Shown in pieces: positions 16,328 to 23,933 of a stretch of 64,000 nucleotides of DNA (position 1 is the stretch's first letter; each line of letters opens with the position of its first letter). The stretch is taken from NCBI RefSeq assembly GCF_025466085.1, contig NZ_JANLOD010000066.1, forward strand, positions 62,001 to 126,000, written 5' to 3'. The notes under the pieces were generated by a model. It had not been told where the DNA came from. It saw nothing but the letters and a program-made list of their open reading frames with translations, and did no database searches. The translations under genes and the position numbers were made by a program. The stretch comes from Pseudomonas sp. 14P_8.1_Bac3. GTDB lineage: Bacteria > Pseudomonadota > Gammaproteobacteria > Pseudomonadales > Pseudomonadaceae.

Positions 16328-18427
16328 ATGCAGACTTTTTTTATAGCGCCCACCGATTTTGGCGTGGGTCTGACCTCGATCAGCCTCGGGCTGGTACGCA
16401 CCCTCGAGCGGGCCGGCCTCAAGGTCGGTTTCTTCAAACCGATCGCCCAGCCCCATCCGGGCGATACCGGGCCTGAGCGTTCGACCGAACTGGTGGCGCG
16501 CACCCACGGTTTGAAACCGCCGCAGCCGCTGGGCCTGGCCCACGTCGAGCGCATGCTCGGCGACGGTCAGCTCGATGAGCTGCTCGAAGAAATCATCACG
16601 CTCTACCAACAGGCCGCCATCGGCAAGGACGTGCTGATCGTCGAAGGCATGGTTCCGACCCGCAGCGCCAGTTACGCCGCGCGGGTCAATCTGCACCTGG
16701 CCAAGAGCCTCGACGCCGACGTGATCCTGGTCTCGGCGCCGGAAAACGAAGTGCTGACCGAACTCTCCGGTCGCGTGGAATTGCAGGCGCAATTGTTTGG
16801 TGGGCCGAAGGACCCGAAAGTCCTCGGCGTGATCCTCAACAAGGTCAAGACCGATGAAAGCATGGAGGCTTTCGCATCGCACCTGAAGGAACACTCGTCA
16901 TTGCTGCGCAGCGGTGATTTCCGCTTGCTGGGTTGCATCCCGTACCAGCCGGAGCTGAACGCGCCGCGAACCCGCGATGTGGCTGACCTGATGGGCGCGC
17001 AAATCCTCAACGCCGGCGATTACGAAACCCGGCGCATGAGCAAAATCATCATCTGCGCCCGCACCATGCGCAACACCGTGGAGCTGCTCAAGCCCGGCGT
17101 ACTGGTGGTGACGCCCGGTGACCGCGACGACATCATCCTCGCCGTCAGCCTCGCGGCCATGAACGGCGTGCCGCTGGCTGGTCTGTTGCTGACCAGCGAC
17201 ACCCTGCCCGACCCGCGCATCATGGACCTGTGCCGTGGTGCCTTGCAGGCCGGTTTGCCGGTGTTGTCGGTGAGCACCGGCTCCTACGATACCGCCAACC
17301 AGTTGAACGGTTTGAACAAGGAAATCCCGATCGACGACCGCGAGCGCGCAGAGATCATCACCGACTTCGTCGCCAGCCACCTCGATGCCAACTGGCTGCA
17401 CCAGCGCTGTGGCACGCCACGGGAAATGCGTCTGTCGCCGGCAGTGTTCCGCTATCAACTGATCCAGCGTGCGCAAGCCGCCAACAAGCGCATCGTGCTG
17501 CCCGAAGGCAGCGAGCCGCTCACCGTGCAAGCTGCGGCGATCTGCCAGGCCCGCGGCATTGCCCGCTGCGTGTTGCTGGCAAAACCGGAAGACGTCGAAG
17601 CCGTCGCCCGTGCTCACGATATCGAGTTGCCGCCAGGCCTGGAAATTCTCGATCCGGACCTGATTCGCGAACGCTACGTCGAACCGATGGTGGCCCTGCG
17701 CAAAAGCAAAAGCCTCAACGCGCCGATGGCCGAGCAACAACTGGAAGACACCGTGGTGATCGGCACCATGATGCTGGCGCTGGATGAAGTCGACGGCCTC
17801 GTGTCCGGGGTTATCCACTCCACCGCCAACACCATCCGTCCGGCCCTCCAACTGATCAAGACCGCGCCGGGCTGCACGCTGGTGTCTTCGGTGTTCTTCA
17901 TGCTGTTTCCCGAAGAAGTGCTGGTCTACGGCGACTGCGTGATGAACCCGCACCCGAGCGCCAGCGAACTCGCGGAAATCGCCCTGCAAAGCGCCGACTC
18001 GGCCGCCGCCTTCGGCATCACGCCGCGCGTGGCGATGATCAGTTACTCCAGCGGCGAATCGGCCAGCGGCGAAGAAGTCGAGAAGGTCCGCGAAGCGACG
18101 TTGCTCGCCCATGAGCAACAGCATTCGCTGCTGATCGACGGCCCGCTGCAATACGACGCCGCCGCCAACGAAACCGTGGCCCGGCAACTGGCGCCGAACA
18201 GTCAGGTGGCCGGTCGCGCCACCGTGTTCGTGTTCCCCGACCTCAACACTGGCAACACCACACACAAGGCCGTGCAGCGCAGCGCTGATTGCGTCAGCCT
18301 CGGGCCGATGCTGCAAGGCCTGCGCAAACCGGTGAACGACCTGCCGCGCGGCGCGCAGGTCGACGACATCGTCTACACCATCGCGTTGACCGCGATTCAA
18401 GCTGCCAACCGACCTTTGGATCTTTAA
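16328..18427 (+). CDS. pta: Phosphate acetyltransferase
   Basis: A 699-aa enzyme of the long bacterial Pta type. The N-terminal P-loop-like regulatory domain (from TFFIAPTDFGVGLTSISLGL) is followed by a DRTGG middle domain at about 210-320. The catalytic PTA_PTB domain runs from about 370 to the end (RIVLPEGSEPLTVQAA, ending near GLRKPVNDLPRGA). It interconverts acetyl-CoA and acetyl phosphate. No ackA lies immediately beside it in this window. The acyltransferase gene starts on the base after its stop, so the two are co-translated. Confidence 0.97.
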   Translation: MQTFFIAPTDFGVGLTSISLGLVRTLERAGLKVGFFKPIAQPHPGDTGPERSTELVARTHGLKPPQPLGLAHVERMLGDGQLDELLEEIITLYQQAAIGKDVLIVEGMVPTRSASYAARVNLHLAKSLDADVILVSAPENEVLTELSGRVELQAQLFGGPKDPKVLGVILNKVKTDESMEAFASHLKEHSSLLRSGDFRLLGCIPYQPELNAPRTRDVADLMGAQILNAGDYETRRMSKIIICARTMRNTVELLKPGVLVVTPGDRDDIILAVSLAAMNGVPLAGLLLTSDTLPDPRIMDLCRGALQAGLPVLSVSTGSYDTANQLNGLNKEIPIDDRERAEIITDFVASHLDANWLHQRCGTPREMRLSPAVFRYQLIQRAQAANKRIVLPEGSEPLTVQAAAICQARGIARCVLLAKPEDVEAVARAHDIELPPGLEILDPDLIRERYVEPMVALRKSKSLNAPMAEQQLEDTVVIGTMMLALDEVDGLVSGVIHSTANTIRPALQLIKTAPGCTLVSSVFFMLFPEEVLVYGDCVMNPHPSASELAEIALQSADSAAAFGITPRVAMISYSSGESASGEEVEKVREATLLAHEQQHSLLIDGPLQYDAAANETVARQLAPNSQVAGRATVFVFPDLNTGNTTHKAVQRSADCVSLGPMLQGLRKPVNDLPRGAQVDDIVYTIALTAIQAANRPLDL

Positions 18428-19333
18428 ATGCTGGATTTCCTGCCTGCCGCCGTGCGCGGTGTGATTGCCTCGTTGTTACTGGCGTTGAATACGATTCTGC
18501 TGTGCTCGTTCCTGTTCTGCGTGGCGATTTTCAAGGTCCTGCCCTTCGCCCTGACCCAGCGCTTCACGCGCTGGCTGATGAGCCATACCCATGAAGCCTG
18601 GATCAGCAACAACAAAGCCTGGATGGACCTGGTCTGCCGTACCCGTTGGCACCTCAGCGGTCTCGAAGGCCTGGACTATCAGCACTCGTACCTGATCACC
18701 AGCAACCACCAGAGCTGGGTCGACATCATGGTGCTGCAATACGTGCTCAACCGTCGGATCCAGCCACTGAAGTTTTTCCTCAAGCAGGAGCTGATCTGGG
18801 TCCCGGTGATTGGCCTGGCCTGGTGGACGCTGGGCTTCCCGTTCATGAAGCGTTACTCCAAGGCCTATCTGGAAAAGCACCCGGAGAAAAAAGGCAAAGA
18901 CCTGGAAACCACCCGTAAGACCTGCGCGAAATTTCGCAATAATCCAGTGGGCATTTTTAACTTCGTCGAAGGCACGCGCTTCACCGAAGGCAAACATGCG
19001 CAGCAGAAATCACCGTTCAAGTACCTGCTCAAGCCCAAGGCCGGTGGCATTGCATTTGTGCTGGACGCGATGGGCGAGCAACTGGAGTCGATCGTCAACG
19101 TGACGATCCATTACCCGGGCGGACGTCCGGGGTATTGGGATTTGCTCTGCGGCAACGTGAAGGATGTGGTGGTGCATTTCCAGGAGCTGAAAATTCCGCC
19201 GCAATTCATCGGCAGGAATTACGACCAGGATGGCGAGTATCGCTTGCAGTTCCAGGGCTGGATCAATCAGCTTTGGGAAGACAAGGATGCGTTGCTGGGG
19301 CAGATGCATGGCGAATACCCCGGCACACGCTGA
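18428..19333 (+). CDS. PlsC-type 1-acylglycerol-3-phosphate acyltransferase (YihG-like)
   Basis: A 301-aa membrane acyltransferase. An N-terminal hydrophobic helix spans about 12-40. The catalytic motif NHQSWVD (H94, D99) and the glycerol-phosphate motif EGTR (181-184) are intact. It would acylate lysophosphatidic acid or a related lipid. The ATG abuts the pta stop. Its last 70 codons lie in a region that is repeated at 20522-20722, so its 3' end borders an inserted segment. The C-terminus here reads GEYPGTR, whereas the downstream copy reads LKYPAK. Confidence 0.93.
   Translation: MLDFLPAAVRGVIASLLLALNTILLCSFLFCVAIFKVLPFALTQRFTRWLMSHTHEAWISNNKAWMDLVCRTRWHLSGLEGLDYQHSYLITSNHQSWVDIMVLQYVLNRRIQPLKFFLKQELIWVPVIGLAWWTLGFPFMKRYSKAYLEKHPEKKGKDLETTRKTCAKFRNNPVGIFNFVEGTRFTEGKHAQQKSPFKYLLKPKAGGIAFVLDAMGEQLESIVNVTIHYPGGRPGYWDLLCGNVKDVVVHFQELKIPPQFIGRNYDQDGEYRLQFQGWINQLWEDKDALLGQMHGEYPGTR
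19121..19321. repeat. Left copy of a direct repeat spanning the acyltransferase 3' end
   Basis: From GGACGTCC at 19121 the sequence reappears at 20522 with a constant offset of 1401 bp. By eye the first 186 bp have only 4 mismatches and no gap; similarity then fades over the last codons. This copy is inside the intact acyltransferase gene. Confidence 0.92.
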
Positions 19334-19336
19334 TCC

Positions 19337-19434
19337 CCTGTAGGAGCGAGCCTGCTCGCGATAGCTGTCGTGCATTCAGCGTTTATGTTGACTGATCCAC
19401 CGCTATCGCCGGCAAGCCGGTCTCATTCCTACAG
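19337..19434. repeat. REPIN (hybrid arms)
   Basis: The left arm CCTGTAGGAGCGAGCCTGC is of the GAGCGAGC type. The right arm CGCCGGCAAGCCGG belongs to a different, CGGC-type core and ends TCATTCCTACAG. It lies just after the acyltransferase stop. Confidence 0.75.
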
Positions 19435-19450
19435 TTGACCGAGCCCCCAA

Positions 19451-19486
19451 AAAAACCACCGATGATCACTCATCGGCGGATTTTTT
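19451..19486. terminator. Left terminator of the island (bidirectional)
   Basis: The stem CCGATGA-TCAC-TCATCGG (19459-19476) is flanked by A residues before and six T residues after, so it works in both directions. It ends pta-acyltransferase transcripts and the minus-strand island genes. Its core is almost identical to the terminator at 20773-20813. Confidence 0.82.
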
Positions 19487-19507
19487 ATTGGTGGCCAATT
19501 GTGCTGT

Positions 19508-19725
19508 TTAATTTGGCGCCCAGTCTTTGAACTCATGCGAAAAGGTTATTGGCATAGATGAGCCATTAAATATAACGATCACTTCCACTTGAACAGCAAC
19601 CATACTCGTCGCCAATTGTATCTCCAGACCGCGCCCTTGAGATTGAGATTTATGCTCTCTTCTTCCTCTTTTGTTAAAAAATCGTCAATTACGAATATCC
19701 CATCGTCTACTTTCTCGATTTTCAT
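19508..19725 (-). pseudogene. Small island gene, probably frameshifted
   Basis: An ATG at 19725 gives a 48-aa frame to a stop at 19579 (MKIEKVDDGIFVIDDFLTKE...). A second frame, one base off, is open over the same stretch and reads on to 19508, ending in FSHEFKDWAPN. Adding one C near the GGGCGCGG in the middle would join the two into one protein of about 72 residues. The start overlaps the 191-aa gene by 41 nt. It could instead be one short intact ORF. The family is not recognised and the base composition is AT-rich. Confidence 0.4.
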
Positions 19726-20260
19726 GCGCTATCCTTTTCCCTGACACTCTGTTCCAAATACCATTATTAATGAGTATAAATAGCAAATACAGAGAACCGA
19801 AACCCCACGTAAAAATTACAAAATAATTTTTAGCATTATTATATTTAGTCCACCGCAATATATCTTGCCGACTTATTAACAACGTCAACTCATTGTCATA
19901 CACCCCCCAAACGAATCGCTTTTTCCGATCTGGTTCGACTGCGACCCATAGCTTTCGCAACTTTTTGAAACCCAAGTGTTCGATATCCCGGACAGGAGCC
20001 TCAATAACATAGTCATACGTTTCTTTGTCCTGCCCGACTGTGAGATACAAATTTGATGTGGCTTTTGAACCTCCCGAAATACTTCTATTGACGAAGGCAC
20101 TTTCCAAAACGACTTTTTTTGGTGCTAAAGGAATTTCCACCAACTCATAAAAGTGATAAAAAGAGCCACCAACCAAATATAGAGATATAATTATCAGAAA
20201 AACAATTTCTAAAGTGGTAAGCACATATCCATCGGGAATAGAAATCGCGTTATATCGCAT
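19685..20260 (-). CDS. Hypothetical membrane protein, AT-rich island gene
   Basis: A 191-aa protein that I do not recognise. An N-terminal helix at about 15-34 (LEIVFLIIISLYLVGGSFYH) and a C-terminal helix at about 146-165 (FVIFTWGFGSLYLLFILINN) flank a soluble domain of about 110 residues with mixed beta-like segments. It would therefore sit in the inner membrane with the middle part on one side. A very strong Shine-Dalgarno (GAGGAGGAGG) precedes the ATG at 20260. Codon use is far more AT-rich than its neighbours, which suggests transfer. Two-helix proteins of this size occur among toxin-immunity proteins, but nothing here proves such a role. Confidence 0.7.
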   Translation of the reverse strand: MRYNAISIPDGYVLTTLEIVFLIIISLYLVGGSFYHFYELVEIPLAPKKVVLESAFVNRSISGGSKATSNLYLTVGQDKETYDYVIEAPVRDIEHLGFKKLRKLWVAVEPDRKKRFVWGVYDNELTLLISRQDILRWTKYNNAKNYFVIFTWGFGSLYLLFILINNGIWNRVSGKRIAHENRESRRWDIRN

Positions 20261-20269
20261 ACCTCCTCC

Positions 20270-20521
20270 TCAACGCCAAAACGTACACTCTCGACCTGCA
20301 CGTAGGTTTTTCATACAAATTTCAAGCATTAATTCTTTCTCGGCTTCAACAACACTATCCCCATTCACAAGCCAATAGAACTTCTCTCTTTCCGATAGTG
20401 CTGTAGTCCAGATCTGATGGCATCGGCAGGGCTGGCAGTTTGTACATATGTCGGAGTTTGCAGAGACTATGGGGACCGCCAACGGGAGTAACTGCCCCGA
20501 AAATAACCAAGCTATCTGGAT
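20270..20521 (-). pseudogene. 3' remnant of an island gene cut at the repeat border
   Basis: The frame ends with the residues LMLEICMKNLRAGRECTFWR at a TGA 9 nt before the next gene's start, on the same strand and with the same AT-rich character. Upstream it runs into the repeated acyltransferase sequence at 20522 in antisense, where it can no longer be genuine. No ATG lies in the unique part; a TTG start is possible. Other frames in the first 120 nt also look protein-like, so it may be frameshifted as well. The parent family is unknown. Confidence 0.45.
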
Positions 20522-20731
20522 GGACGTCCAAGGTATTGGGATTTGCTCTGCGGCAACGTGAAGGATGTGGTGGTGCATTTCCAGGAACTGAAAATTCCGC
20601 CGCAATTCATCGGCAGGAATTACGACCAGGATGGCGAGTATCGCTTGCAGTTCCAGGGCTGGATCAATCAGCTTTGGGAAGACAAGGATGCGTTGTTGGG
20701 GCAGATGTATCTGAAATATCCCGCAAAATAA
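20522..20731 (+). pseudogene. Duplicated 3' fragment of the acyltransferase gene
   Basis: The reading frame for about the last 69 residues of the acyltransferase is preserved (from GRPRYWDLLCGN to a TAA at 20729-20731), but the first 230 codons and both catalytic motifs are missing. It matches 19121-19321 at a fixed offset of 1401 bp. The terminal residues differ (MYLKYPAK here). It may be the original 3' end of the gene, with the left copy arriving with the insert, or the reverse. Confidence 0.88.
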
Positions 20732-20772
20732 TTGGCTGCACTGGCTTGCCAGCGATAGCGATCCAAAGGACA

Positions 20773-20813
20773 TAAAAAAAACCCGCCGGATGATCACTCA
20801 TCGGCGGGTTTTT
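20773..20813. terminator. Right terminator of the island, shared with cysNC
   Basis: A long stem CCCGCCGGATGA-TCAC-TCATCGGCGGG (one bulged G) has A residues on its left and T residues on its right. It works on both strands and ends cysNC transcripts on the minus strand. The core GATGATCACTCATCGGCGG is shared with the left terminator at 19451-19486. Confidence 0.87.
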
Positions 20814-20829
20814 ATTTAGCGGCTGGCGC

Positions 20830-22728
20830 TTAGATCGCGCCGCGCTGGCGCAGCAGATCCAGCACTTGCTTCACGCCGTCTTCCAGCGACAGGGACTGGG
20901 TGTCGATCACCAGATCGGCATCCAGCGGCACGTCGTACGGGAAGGATTCGCCCGGGATGTTATCCCCGGCCGCTGCGTACAGGCCTTGCGGATCACGCTC
21001 TGCACAGACCGCCGGCGAGGCCTGGACGTAGACCGTCAGCAGACGCTCTTTGCCGATCAAATCCTTGGCCTGCAGGCGACCTTCGGCACTTGGCGCAACG
21101 AACGCTGCCAGTGTCAGCAGACCGGCTTCGTTGAACTGACGCGCCACGTGTGCGGCACGGCGCCAGTTCTCGGTGCGCCCGGCGCGATCCTGCGGCAGAC
21201 CTTTGTTCAGGTCGTGACGCAGGTTCTGGCCGTCAAGGACGAACACCGCGCGGCCCATGTCGAACAGCTTGCGTTCAACTGCATAGGCCAAGGTGCTTTT
21301 GCCGGCGCCCGACAAGCCGCTGAACAACACGGTAGCCGGCTGCTGGCCGAAGCGCTGGGCGCGTTCTTCGGTGGCGACGTGCGCCAGTTTGCCGTGGTGA
21401 GTGCTGGTGCCATGCGCCAGCGGTTGCGCGACGATCATGCCCGCGCCCACGGTGCCGTTGGTCAAGCGGTCGATGACGATGAACGCGCCGGTGGTGCGGT
21501 TGCTGTCGTAACCGTCGAGGGCAATCGGCGCGTCGAGCGCGATCTTGACCTTGCCGATCTCGTTCAACTGCAACGCGCTGGCGGGGCCCTCTTCCAGGGT
21601 GTTCACATCCACCTTGTTGACGATGCTGGCGATGGAGCCCGGCACGTAACTGGTGGCGCGCTTGATGTCGTATTTCTTGCCCGGCAGCATCGGCTCTTCA
21701 GCCATCCACACCAGCATCGCTTCGAAGCTGTCGGTCACCGGCGGCACGTTGTCGGCGTGAACCAGCAGGTCGCCACGGGAGATGTCGATCTCGTCTTCCA
21801 TGGTCAACGTCACCGCCTGACCGGGACCGGCGTGTTCCAGCTCACCTTCGAAGGTAACGATGGATTTCACGCGGCTGCTCTTGCGCGATGGCAGGACCAC
21901 GACTTCGTCACCCTTCTTGACGATGCCGCTGGCCAGGGTGCCGGCGAAACCGCGGAAGTTCAGGTTCGGCCGGTTGACGTACTGCACCGGGAAACGCAGG
22001 TCGGTGAAGTTGCGATCGCCCGCCACTTCCACGGTCTCGAGAATTTCCATCAGCGACTGGCCGGTGTACCACGGCGAGCGCTCGGACTTGTTCACCACGT
22101 TGTCGCCCTTGAGGGCCGACATCGGCACGAAATGCATGCTGGTAGGCTTGAGCTTCAGGCCTTCGGCGAACTGCAGGTAGTCGGCCTTGATCGACTCGAA
22201 CACGCCCTGGTCGAAGTCCTTGAGGTCCATCTTGTTGATGGCGACGACGATGTGCTTGATGCCCAGCAAAGAGGCGATGAAGCTGTGGCGACGGGTCTGG
22301 GTCTGCACGCCGTAGCGGGCATCGACCAGGATGATCGCCAGGTCACAGGTGGATGCACCGGTGGCCATGTTGCGGGTGTACTGCTCATGGCCGGGGGTGT
22401 CGGCAATGATGAATTTGCGCTTGGCGGTGGAGAAGTAGCGGTAGGCGACATCGATGGTGATGCCTTGCTCACGCTCGGCCTGCAGGCCGTCGACCAGCAG
22501 GGCCAGATCGATGTCTTCGCCGGTGGTGCCGACTTTTTTCGAGTCGCGGGTGATCGCTTCAAGGTGATCTTCGTAGATCATCTTGGAGTCGTGCAGCAAT
22601 CGCCCGATCAGGGTGCTCTTGCCGTCGTCGACGTTACCGCAGGTCAAAAAGCGCAGCAGCTCTTTACGTTCGTGCTGGCCCAGGTAGGCGAGGATGTCCT
22701 CGCTGATCAAATCAGATTGATGCGACAT
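20830..22728 (-). CDS. cysNC: Bifunctional sulfate adenylyltransferase large subunit / APS kinase
   Basis: A 632-aa fusion. The N-terminal GTPase (CysN) has the P-loop GNVDDGKST near residue 31, then DTPGHEQY and NKMD. The C-terminal APS kinase (CysC) has FSGLSGAGKSTLA near 466. With CysD it turns sulfate into APS at the cost of GTP, and then phosphorylates APS to PAPS. The stop lies just inside the shared terminator. The gene starts 9 nt after cysD, so both form one operon for sulfate assimilation. Confidence 0.97.
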   Translation of the reverse strand: MSHQSDLISEDILAYLGQHERKELLRFLTCGNVDDGKSTLIGRLLHDSKMIYEDHLEAITRDSKKVGTTGEDIDLALLVDGLQAEREQGITIDVAYRYFSTAKRKFIIADTPGHEQYTRNMATGASTCDLAIILVDARYGVQTQTRRHSFIASLLGIKHIVVAINKMDLKDFDQGVFESIKADYLQFAEGLKLKPTSMHFVPMSALKGDNVVNKSERSPWYTGQSLMEILETVEVAGDRNFTDLRFPVQYVNRPNLNFRGFAGTLASGIVKKGDEVVVLPSRKSSRVKSIVTFEGELEHAGPGQAVTLTMEDEIDISRGDLLVHADNVPPVTDSFEAMLVWMAEEPMLPGKKYDIKRATSYVPGSIASIVNKVDVNTLEEGPASALQLNEIGKVKIALDAPIALDGYDSNRTTGAFIVIDRLTNGTVGAGMIVAQPLAHGTSTHHGKLAHVATEERAQRFGQQPATVLFSGLSGAGKSTLAYAVERKLFDMGRAVFVLDGQNLRHDLNKGLPQDRAGRTENWRRAAHVARQFNEAGLLTLAAFVAPSAEGRLQAKDLIGKERLLTVYVQASPAVCAERDPQGLYAAAGDNIPGESFPYDVPLDADLVIDTQSLSLEDGVKQVLDLLRQRGAI

Positions 22729-22737
22729 GACAGCCCC

Positions 22738-23655
22738 TTAGAAATAACCTTGACGTTTTTTGTCTTCCATCGAGCCTGCGCCATCGTGGTCGATGACACG
22801 GCCCTGGCGCTCGGAAGTTCGCGTCAGGAGCATTTCCTGAATGATGTCCGTGAGGCTTTCGGCCTCGGACTCCACCGCGCCCGTCAACGGGTAGCAGCCA
22901 AGGGTACGAAAACGCACTTTCTTTTTGACGATGCGGGCTTTGTCTTCATCGCTCAGGTGTTCGAGGATGCGCTCGTCGTCGATCATGATCAGGGTGCCGT
23001 TCTTCTCGATGACTTCACGCTCGGCGGCGAAGTACAGCGGCACGATCGGGATGCCTTCGAGGTAGATGTACTGCCAGATGTCCAGCTCGGTCCAGTTCGA
23101 CAACGGGAACACGCGGATCGACTCGCCCTTGTTGACCTTGCCGTTGTAGACGTTCCACAGTTCTGGGCGCTGGTTCTTCGGGTCCCAGCGGTGCTTGCTG
23201 TCGCGGAACGAGTACACGCGCTCCTTGGCGCGGGATTTCTCTTCATCGCGGCGGGCACCACCGAACGCGGCGTCGAAACCGTACTTGTCCAGGGCCTGTT
23301 TCAGGCCTTCGGTCTTCATGATGTCGGTGTGCTTGGCGCTGCCGTGGGTGAACGGGTTGATGTTCTGCGCCACGCCATCGGGGTTGATGTGGGTGATCAG
23401 GTCCAGGCCCAGGTCCGCCACCATCTTGTCGCGGAACTTGTACATCTCCTGGAATTTCCAGCGAGTGTCGACGTGCATCACCGGGAACGGCAGCTTGCCG
23501 GGAAAAAAGGCCTTGCGTGCCAGGTGAAGCATCACGGCGGAGTCTTTACCGATGGAGTACAGCATCACCGGGTTGTCGAACTCGGCGGCGACCTCGCGGA
23601 TGATGTGGATGCTTTCGGCCTCCAGCTGTTTCAGATGCGTCAGTTTGTCGACCAT
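22738..23655 (-). CDS. cysD: Sulfate adenylyltransferase small subunit
   Basis: A 305-aa ATP-PPi-loop enzyme (YSIGKDSAVMLHLARKAF near residue 34) with the family GGARRDEEKSRAKER block. It forms the catalytic partner of CysNC. It is the first gene of the operon. The 280-bp region upstream is shared with the convergent-facing Nif3 gene end and contains a REPIN. CysB control is expected from family knowledge but no site was identified. Confidence 0.97.
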   Translation of the reverse strand: MVDKLTHLKQLEAESIHIIREVAAEFDNPVMLYSIGKDSAVMLHLARKAFFPGKLPFPVMHVDTRWKFQEMYKFRDKMVADLGLDLITHINPDGVAQNINPFTHGSAKHTDIMKTEGLKQALDKYGFDAAFGGARRDEEKSRAKERVYSFRDSKHRWDPKNQRPELWNVYNGKVNKGESIRVFPLSNWTELDIWQYIYLEGIPIVPLYFAAEREVIEKNGTLIMIDDERILEHLSDEDKARIVKKKVRFRTLGCYPLTGAVESEAESLTDIIQEMLLTRTSERQGRVIDHDGAGSMEDKKRQGYF

Positions 23656-23801
23656 GGCTACTCACGAAAACGATCTTATGGACGGCCAGCGGGCCGTGTT
23701 CGAGCGGGGAATCCTAGCACAGCGACCTCTTCTAATCAGGACGCCTGCTAGATCGAAAGGGTATATGAATATGCCTGCCTGTTTGGGCCCTGAGGCCCCT
23801 C

Positions 23802-23918
23802 CCTGTGGGAGCGAGCCTGCTCGCGATAGAGGATGGAGCACCGCGGGGCATCAGGTTACAAGCGTTATCGTTGACGACCATCGTCGGAACGCCGCCCGGA
23901 GCAGGCTCGCTCCCACAA
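23802..23918. repeat. REPIN with extended right arm
   Basis: The left arm is CCTGTGGGAGCGAGCCTGC; the right arm reads CGCCGCCCGGAGCAGGCTCG and ends TCCCACAAG. The centre contains GCGTTATCGTTGACGACCAT. The right part is nearly identical to the element at 48641-48757, which marks a subfamily. Confidence 0.85.
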
Positions 23919-23933
23919 GGAATTGCGGCGGGG

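Noticed and set aside
19436..20521. Insertion sequence or prophage fragment in the island
   Set aside because: No transposase, integrase or phage-like protein, and no terminal inverted repeats could be found.
20440..20775. Plus-strand 111-codon frame crossing into the duplicated acyltransferase end
   Set aside because: It reads the repeat in a non-native frame; the true frame there is the acyltransferase one at 20522-20731.
20522..20797. Minus-strand upstream half of a 175-codon frame in the island
   Set aside because: This half is antisense to the duplicated acyltransferase end. Only the part below 20522 may be genuine.
20866..23751. Very long open frame (961 codons) on the plus strand opposite cysNC and cysD
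   Set aside because: It is fully antisense to two recognisable enzymes, its translation is His/Arg/Gln-rich with no domain, and such shadows are common in GC-rich genes.
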